A program made the translations under genes and the position numbers. From Chondrilla cf. caribensis (lineage: Eukaryota > Porifera > Demospongiae > Chondrillida > Chondrillidae): a stretch of DNA of 64,000 bases. Under the pieces are notes generated by a model. That model worked only from the letters and a program-made list of their open reading frames with translations, made no database searches and was not told the DNA's origin. The stretch covers positions 62,001 through 126,000 of the forward strand of contig OZ026559.1 in NCBI GenBank assembly GCA_964020155.1, read 5' to 3'. Shown here one piece after another: positions 59,192 through 64,000 of the stretch. Position 1 is the stretch's first letter; every line of letters starts with the position of its first letter.

Positions 59192-60842
59192 ATGACGACG
59201 TTCAGGGACAAAATGGCGTTAAACCCGATGGATCCTTCAGTTCTGACAGATTTCGTTGAAAGGAAAGGTTCTCTTTCGCTGAGATCGAATCACGTCAGCT
59301 ATGGTAGAGCTACCTTAAATTCAAATTGGTAAGAGTCTTTTATCTCTATTTCAAAGTTATCTTTTCTGAGTTGTCCGCTCTGCCTTATTATGAGGCTGCC
59401 ACCAGCTGCCGTGTACTATTGCAAGAACCTGTGTGGCCTCTGTACATGTGTTATGAGCTACGAAACCTTATTCAACCCGGGGATGGCTGTAGCTAAGATG
59501 TTATTACACTAGGCAGCCATTAACAAACTTGAGAGAAAAAGGTATAAAAATTGATAAAATGATAATAAACATGCATATTTGTTGGGGGAGCAGTAGTCTC
59601 GCGTAGCCAGCCCCTTTTCCTGATTGCTTCCAGCTTCCAAATAAGGATGTGATCTGGAAAGGGAGCTGGCTATGCAAGACTAGGGGAACAGAGGGCTGTT
59701 CATCGCATGCGACATGTGCTAGCCTCCTATTGAAGTTGAACGCCCCCCCCCCCCTCACAGGAATCACAGTAGAGAAGCGGAGCCTATGGACTATGACATC
59801 AGGGCGAAGGATGCCAAGTGGAACTTGCTAAGGGCAACTTACAACCGTATTGGGAATGCAACCACTGGTGTTAGTGCTAGTGTTGGGCAGTATAACCATA
59901 TTTGTAGTAATTCACGATATTTGAAGGATGTTGATGTAATATCGTGTTTGTTGGATCAATATTGAGGTATTATTCATTATATAACATCCTGATATCTGAC
60001 ACTATGTGTTATACGTACATAGTTGTCGTCTGTCTGTTTAGGTGTGCTACAGCAGTGATAAGGTTAGATACCACTTTGTCTTGCTGTTGCAAACCTAGAC
60101 ATTGCCATGTAAAGCCACTGTTGAAGCCTCTAGAGAGATGTTGAAATGTGTCAGCAAGCAATTGTAGTTGAGGATCTAAGCAAGGGAAAATCCCAATATT
60201 TATTTATATGGAGATATTGACGGTGACTAGTTAGTCGAATAACCTTTGAGTGGATATCACCCAATACTCGTTTGTACTGTAATGGGAATGGGACCACTGG
60301 TGTTGGTCAGGTAATGGGAATGGGACCACTGGTGTTGGTCATGTAATGGGAATGGGACCACTGATGTTGGTCTGGTAATGGGAAATGGGACCACTGGTGT
60401 TGGTCATGTAATGGGAATGGGACCACTGGTGTTGGTCATGTAATGGGAATGGGACCACTGGGGGTGGGTACAGGCTCAAGGAAGTATAACCCTGTGTTTG
60501 ATAAAGTCATAATGAAGTAGCTGGAGACCCTGTTTAGTGGCTAAACGTGATTGTCTCCTCCTGTGTGTACAGACTCTTCCTGAGACGACCACCAAGGAAG
60601 CTCTGAAGGAAGCACAAGAGCTTGCAGAGGAGTTCCAGACCCGTACCATCCACAAAACCCTTGTCAGTGGCGATAACTTTGAGGGAACCATGACTGAAAG
60701 AGATAGCGAAGCGCCGAAGAAAGGATATGGGAGTATTCTCCCAAGACACAAGGATGACCATCTACAGAGGTATGCACACACACACACACACACACACAGA
60801 CACACACACACACACACATACACACACACACACAGACACACA

Positions 60843-60933
<91 letters not shown>

Positions 60934-61165
60934 TATCCACTTATGTAGGCATTTAAACACAACACATAAGTCAGATTATGAGTATCCCTTCCAATGGACA
61001 CCGAAAGAAGAGGAGCCTGTCAACCACACCCTGGAGACCAAACATCGCCACAACATGTCCGAGTTCACAGACACATCTGGCTACCGTAGGAGAGGGTGCA
61101 ATACCTGGCAGGATTCCACTGGGTCTCTGAGGGCCCCACCCTCTGTGTCCAGTAACTCTCCTTGA
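59192..61165 (+). CDS. Unrecognised 219-aa hydrophilic protein
   Basis: Four exons join in frame: 59192-59328, 59761-59869, 60573-60769 and 60949-61165. The 219-aa product has no signal peptide or membrane segment. Visible segments: MDPSVLTDFVERKGSLSLRS; MDYDIRAKDAKWNLLRATYN; a charged helix TTKEALKEAQELAEEFQTRT; SDYEYPFQWTPKEEEP; HRHNMSEFTDTSGYRRRGCN; and a Ser/Pro tail. The aromatic short motifs and size are like small axonemal microtubule inner proteins, but I cannot name the family. Divergent from BPNT2 (167 bp between start codons). The exon 2 donor GTTAGT was picked by phase; the intron after it holds a minisatellite that resembles this very junction. Confidence 0.65.
59594..59682. mobile_element. 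Small foldback/MITE-like element in intron 1
   Basis: 27-bp terminal inverted repeats, TAGTCTCGCGTAGCCAGCCC... and (reverse complement of the right end) TAGTCTTGCATAGCCAGCTC..., with about 4 mismatches around a 35-bp centre. No target duplication was established. Confidence 0.75.
60275..60460. repeat. 32-bp minisatellite in intron 2 of the 219-aa gene
   Basis: About six units of AATGGGAATGGGACCACTGG plus TGTTGGTCATGT. The end of exon 2 (TTGGGAATGCAACCACTGGT/GTTAGT) is a diverged copy. Confidence 0.92.
60775..60930. repeat. (CA)n microsatellite, intron 3 of the 219-aa gene
   Basis: Starts five bases after the donor (GTATGCACACAC...) and fills most of the 179-bp intron. Confidence 0.95.
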
Positions 61166-61795
61166 AAACCACGTGAATGTGTTGCTATGCCACCCTCCAT
61201 TGTTACTTGTTGAGTGTATTTGATGTTACTGTTTTGTCTGTTTCTAAAATATTTACAAAATACAGACGTGAATGTGTTGGGATTCAGCCTCCATTACACA
61301 TACGTATCTTATTACTGTCCACGTGATGTTCAACAGTTGCCCTGGCAACTGTGTACATACCATAGTTGAGTTCCAGTACTACCCATAGCAACAGTTCAAG
61401 TGATTCAGACTGACATCACCACAGCTGATATGATCAAAGTGTTAGTTAATCCCAAACATGCCAAATGGTAAGGTGCAAGTGGTTGTCACTAGCTATGGCT
61501 GTAGGTGGACCCACTGACCTGATACTTCAAAGAGGTTGTAAACCTATAAGTGTAGAATTAGTACAACGTTTATGTGTGGGATTCTGTATAATATAGTAAG
61601 GTTAGTAGCTATATATAGACTCTGTGGGCTCTCATACCTATAATAGTGAGCAACTTCAGCGGACACCTCAGCAGCACTGCTGACATCACTATTACCTCAA
61701 TAATTCCTGACAAGGGAATGTTAATGATAGTACAGTATATTACATAAAATGTGCATTTCATAGATGGTTTAATCTTCATATGATATATACACGCA

Positions 61796-61845
<50 letters not shown>

Positions 61846-61914
61846 CACAAGAAAATTCAAATACACCAATACTACGTTGACTACAAGCTGTCACAAGTAC
61901 TAGACACGCAATGA
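61166..61914. other. Convergent intergenic spacer
   Basis: 750 bp of 3' sequence with a (CA)n tract at 61799-61842. No gene seen. Confidence 0.6.
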
Positions 61915-63549
61915 CTACACAAATAAACGTGAAAACCAGTGTCTGAAAACACGGAAATCAAAAAGTATGTGTCCTAGATAAAACTCTGTACAACTGGGCC
62001 GTTCTAACAGTTCCTCGCTGACGAAGAACTGGGGATAAATTAGGCCCCGCCCTCCATGCCGATACAAAGTAGTGACATCTTGTAGCTTGCTGAAGAACTT
62101 CCAGGTCGTATATTGGGTCAAGAACAGTTTTCTTGCTTGTAATACTTTAGCCTCTCTTTCACGGACACTTGTAACATAATGACGGATCACCTTGACAATT
62201 TCCTGGTCACTCATGTCATCTGTTAGTTCTATCATTCCAGTTCTGAGCTCTGCATGGTGTCCGAGGGGGATCTCCCCCGCAATCAGTGCTCCAGACATCG
62301 CAACCTCCCCATACTTCATCAACATTAAACGGTCTACAGAGGACGTCACCAAGGCAACCTTCGCTGACTCCAAGTTTTTAGTGTAAATCCTGTACTGAAC
62401 CTCCGGATGGATGTCTGTGTGAGGGGGTGGGTGGGGGAGCACCTTTGCTCCTTGGATCACGCCCTCCTGTATTAAATTATACAGCCGCCGTCCAAAGGGG
62501 TAGTCAGGTCCGTAGCCGCCGGCCAGCACAACATCTATCACTCGAGAAGGGCTGTCAACAGAGTAGTTGTTGTAGCGAGGAGGGTGGACGACATGGGGTA
62601 TATGGACCAGTAGTTTGTCCGAATGGTGGCCATACTGGATCAGGTCTCTGGCATAAGCGAACATGGCTATGTGGGCGGCTGTCCTGGTCAGATGATCCTC
62701 ACACAAACCATAGCGACACTCGTGTAATCGCAAAACAACTAGTAAATCCTTAGACAGCTCTTGTATATTAGCGTAGATTGAATCAGTGAAGTGGTAATCA
62801 GAGGGAATCTGTATAAACAGGACATCAAAGTTCATGTTTGGAAACGCATTAGCGATGTTTTCTTTCACTGATCGTTCTGAATTATACCCTTCAAATCCAG
62901 GTCCAAACATGTGGGCGCTGAAGTCAGGGAGTGCTCGTGCTGCCTCGTAATACAGCAGTTCGTACTGCGAGGTTGCCCTCAGCACTAACTCGTGAGAGGT
63001 GAAGAAGAGAATGTTGACTTTCTTAGCATCTCTGTCTTTTGCCGATGACGGTTCAGCCGAGCTGAAGGCTCCACAGTTGCAATCACACATGAACTGACGC
63101 TTGTTGTCTTCGAAGGCAGGATCGTAGTCGCAAAGCAGCTTCGCCTTGTAACACGGGAGGTTAAGCTTGAGGTCATGACAAAAAGGACAGGAATTGGTCA
63201 CTTGGACGGATTTCGGGAATATGACTTTGTACTGTTCGTCTAATGTTTGACGTAGATACACAGGGGTGTACCTCACACAGTTCTTGAACGGAGAGCCAAA
63301 CATTGTCCAAAGAAAAAGGGCGCCTAAAACTAAACAACCGAGCAAAACTATACGTGAACGACATCTACTTCTTTTGAAATGAGTTCCAACCGTCACTAAA
63401 CGCTGTCCCAGAGGATTTCTCTGCACCAGGGTGAGAAGGAAAGTTAGAATTCCAGTAGCATATGACTTTCTCTTGAATAAAAATTCTTTATCTCTAGCAG
63501 CTCCATGGCGTAAAAAGGATGCTATAAATCGAATAAATGATCCCGACAT
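61915..63549 (-). CDS. Intronless type II membrane glycosyltransferase-like protein, 544 aa
   Basis: One uninterrupted frame from ATG 63549 to the stop at 61915. A basic N-terminus precedes a single anchor (IVLLGCLVLGALFLWTMF, residues about 67-84), typical of a Golgi type II protein. A cysteine-rich luminal stem follows (CPFCHDLKLNLPCYKAKLLC, CDCNCG). The N-terminal catalytic half starts at VNILFFTSHELVLRATSQYE. The C-terminal half (VVLAGGYGPDYPFGRRLY, YRIYTKNLESAKVALVTSS, YGEVAMSGALIAGEIP and an arm of charged helices) resembles the GT4-like C-terminal domain of CgeB/YkvP-type glycosyltransferases (Glyco_trans_1_2). Donor and acceptor are unknown. It stands out from its neighbours by lacking introns; this may reflect retroposition or horizontal transfer. 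The family call is by eye. Confidence 0.6.
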   Translation of the reverse strand: MSGSFIRFIASFLRHGAARDKEFLFKRKSYATGILTFLLTLVQRNPLGQRLVTVGTHFKRSRCRSRIVLLGCLVLGALFLWTMFGSPFKNCVRYTPVYLRQTLDEQYKVIFPKSVQVTNSCPFCHDLKLNLPCYKAKLLCDYDPAFEDNKRQFMCDCNCGAFSSAEPSSAKDRDAKKVNILFFTSHELVLRATSQYELLYYEAARALPDFSAHMFGPGFEGYNSERSVKENIANAFPNMNFDVLFIQIPSDYHFTDSIYANIQELSKDLLVVLRLHECRYGLCEDHLTRTAAHIAMFAYARDLIQYGHHSDKLLVHIPHVVHPPRYNNYSVDSPSRVIDVVLAGGYGPDYPFGRRLYNLIQEGVIQGAKVLPHPPPHTDIHPEVQYRIYTKNLESAKVALVTSSVDRLMLMKYGEVAMSGALIAGEIPLGHHAELRTGMIELTDDMSDQEIVKVIRHYVTSVREREAKVLQARKLFLTQYTTWKFFSKLQDVTTLYRHGGRGLIYPQFFVSEELLERPSCTEFYLGHILFDFRVFRHWFSRLFV

Positions 63550-63904
63550 GGTCCTAATCAACCGAGAGGGGCCCCGAGTCTGTCCAGAGCCGTCCCTTCT
63601 TTATACAACCAGTTCTTCGGAACGTAGGGCCGATCCACCTTTAAACGAGGTTTTATCCATAAATGGGTGTACCGTAAAACTTCGTTTACATACCCGAATA
63701 ACTTTGGGCACGATTCAGGAAATGATGTAATGGCACGTGAAGTTTATTTCTGGTCTAATGCACGTGGATCACCATATATGGCAGACACTTCCGATCATAT
63801 GATCCGTCCCGTGAACCCTTTATATCGCGAGGAAGTTCTACTTCGTCCTTCACTTATTATCATCGCTAATTCTCGTTGAACTCTTTGAAGAACTAAACTG
63901 CAAA
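63550..63904. promoter_or_regulatory. Bidirectional promoter, glycosyltransferase-like / syntenin
   Basis: 355 bp between divergent start codons; no coding signal. Confidence 0.45.
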
Positions 63905-63955
63905 ATGTCTCTTTATCCCTCCTTGGAAGATATGACCGTGGACAAGATGGCAAAG
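63905..63955 (+). CDS. SDCBP: Syntenin (SDCBP), first coding exon
   Basis: A 51-nt exon, ATG to AAG/GTTGGT, encodes MSLYPSLEDMTVDKMAK. This is nearly the same as the start of human syntenin-1 (MSLYPSLEDLKVDKV), whose LYPSLE motif is a known ALIX-binding site. The two PDZ domains and the rest would lie past the right edge. Syntenin links syndecans to ALIX/ESCRT in exosome formation. The short exon is persuasive because of the run of identical residues and the good donor position. Confidence 0.85.
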
Positions 63956-64000
63956 GTTGGTAAATGCCACTAGAATGGTAGTCCGTAGTTTTGCTAACAC

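Noticed and set aside
58285..59259. Plus-strand frames overlapping BPNT2
   Set aside because: They are antisense shadows of the well-supported phosphatase gene.

Overview
The window looks like a compact, intron-rich animal nuclear genome, most likely an early-branching metazoan such as a sponge. The evidence is metazoan-type genes (a MYC with Myc box I, an ASXL protein, a PDE10A-type phosphodiesterase, syntenin), cilium genes (IFT52, an STPG protein), very short intergenic gaps and many 50-300 bp introns. The species is inferred, not proven. No prokaryotic operon, phage, CRISPR array or virus was seen.\n\nLayout from left to right, + or - strand: STPG1-like 3' end (+); NOL4-like protein (-); ASXL-like Polycomb/PR-DUB subunit (-); TIMM8 (+); band 4.1 FERM protein (-); MYC (+); ICAP-1-like PTB protein (-); small coiled-coil protein (-); BSDC1 (+); PPT1 (-); PDE10A (-); USP14 (+); intronless calmodulin-like protein (+); IFT52 (+); ornithine decarboxylase (-); EIF3I (+); a 2.6 kb repeat-rich gap; COPS5 (-); TMEM65 (+); BPNT2/IMPAD1 (-); an unrecognised 219-aa protein (+); an intronless type II membrane glycosyltransferase-like gene (-); first exon of syntenin (+). 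The multi-exon models were joined by hand from GT/AG sites with reading phase checked across every junction. Most give lengths close to what I recall for the animal orthologues.\n\nMany neighbours are head-to-head with 150-520 bp between start codons (ASXL/TIMM8, FERM/MYC, coiled-coil/BSDC1, PDE10A/USP14, COPS5/TMEM65, BPNT2/219-aa gene, glycosyltransferase/syntenin), which implies shared bidirectional promoters. The genes are housekeeping, signalling and ciliary genes and do not form one pathway.\n\nThe non-coding DNA is the unusual part. Introns carry long minisatellites (14-113 bp units) and (CA/GT)n tracts. In at least six genes the (GT)n tract begins at the 5' splice site itself. Dispersed elements include a tRNA-headed SINE in two copies, a pogo/Tigger-like MITE with a TA duplication, foldback elements, and a 113-bp tandem repeat shared by introns of two distant genes. 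A 45-bp near-perfect inverted repeat covers the BPNT2 start codon. I did not find a convincing new multi-gene system. The best leads are the splice-site/tandem-repeat association and the unrecognised genes.
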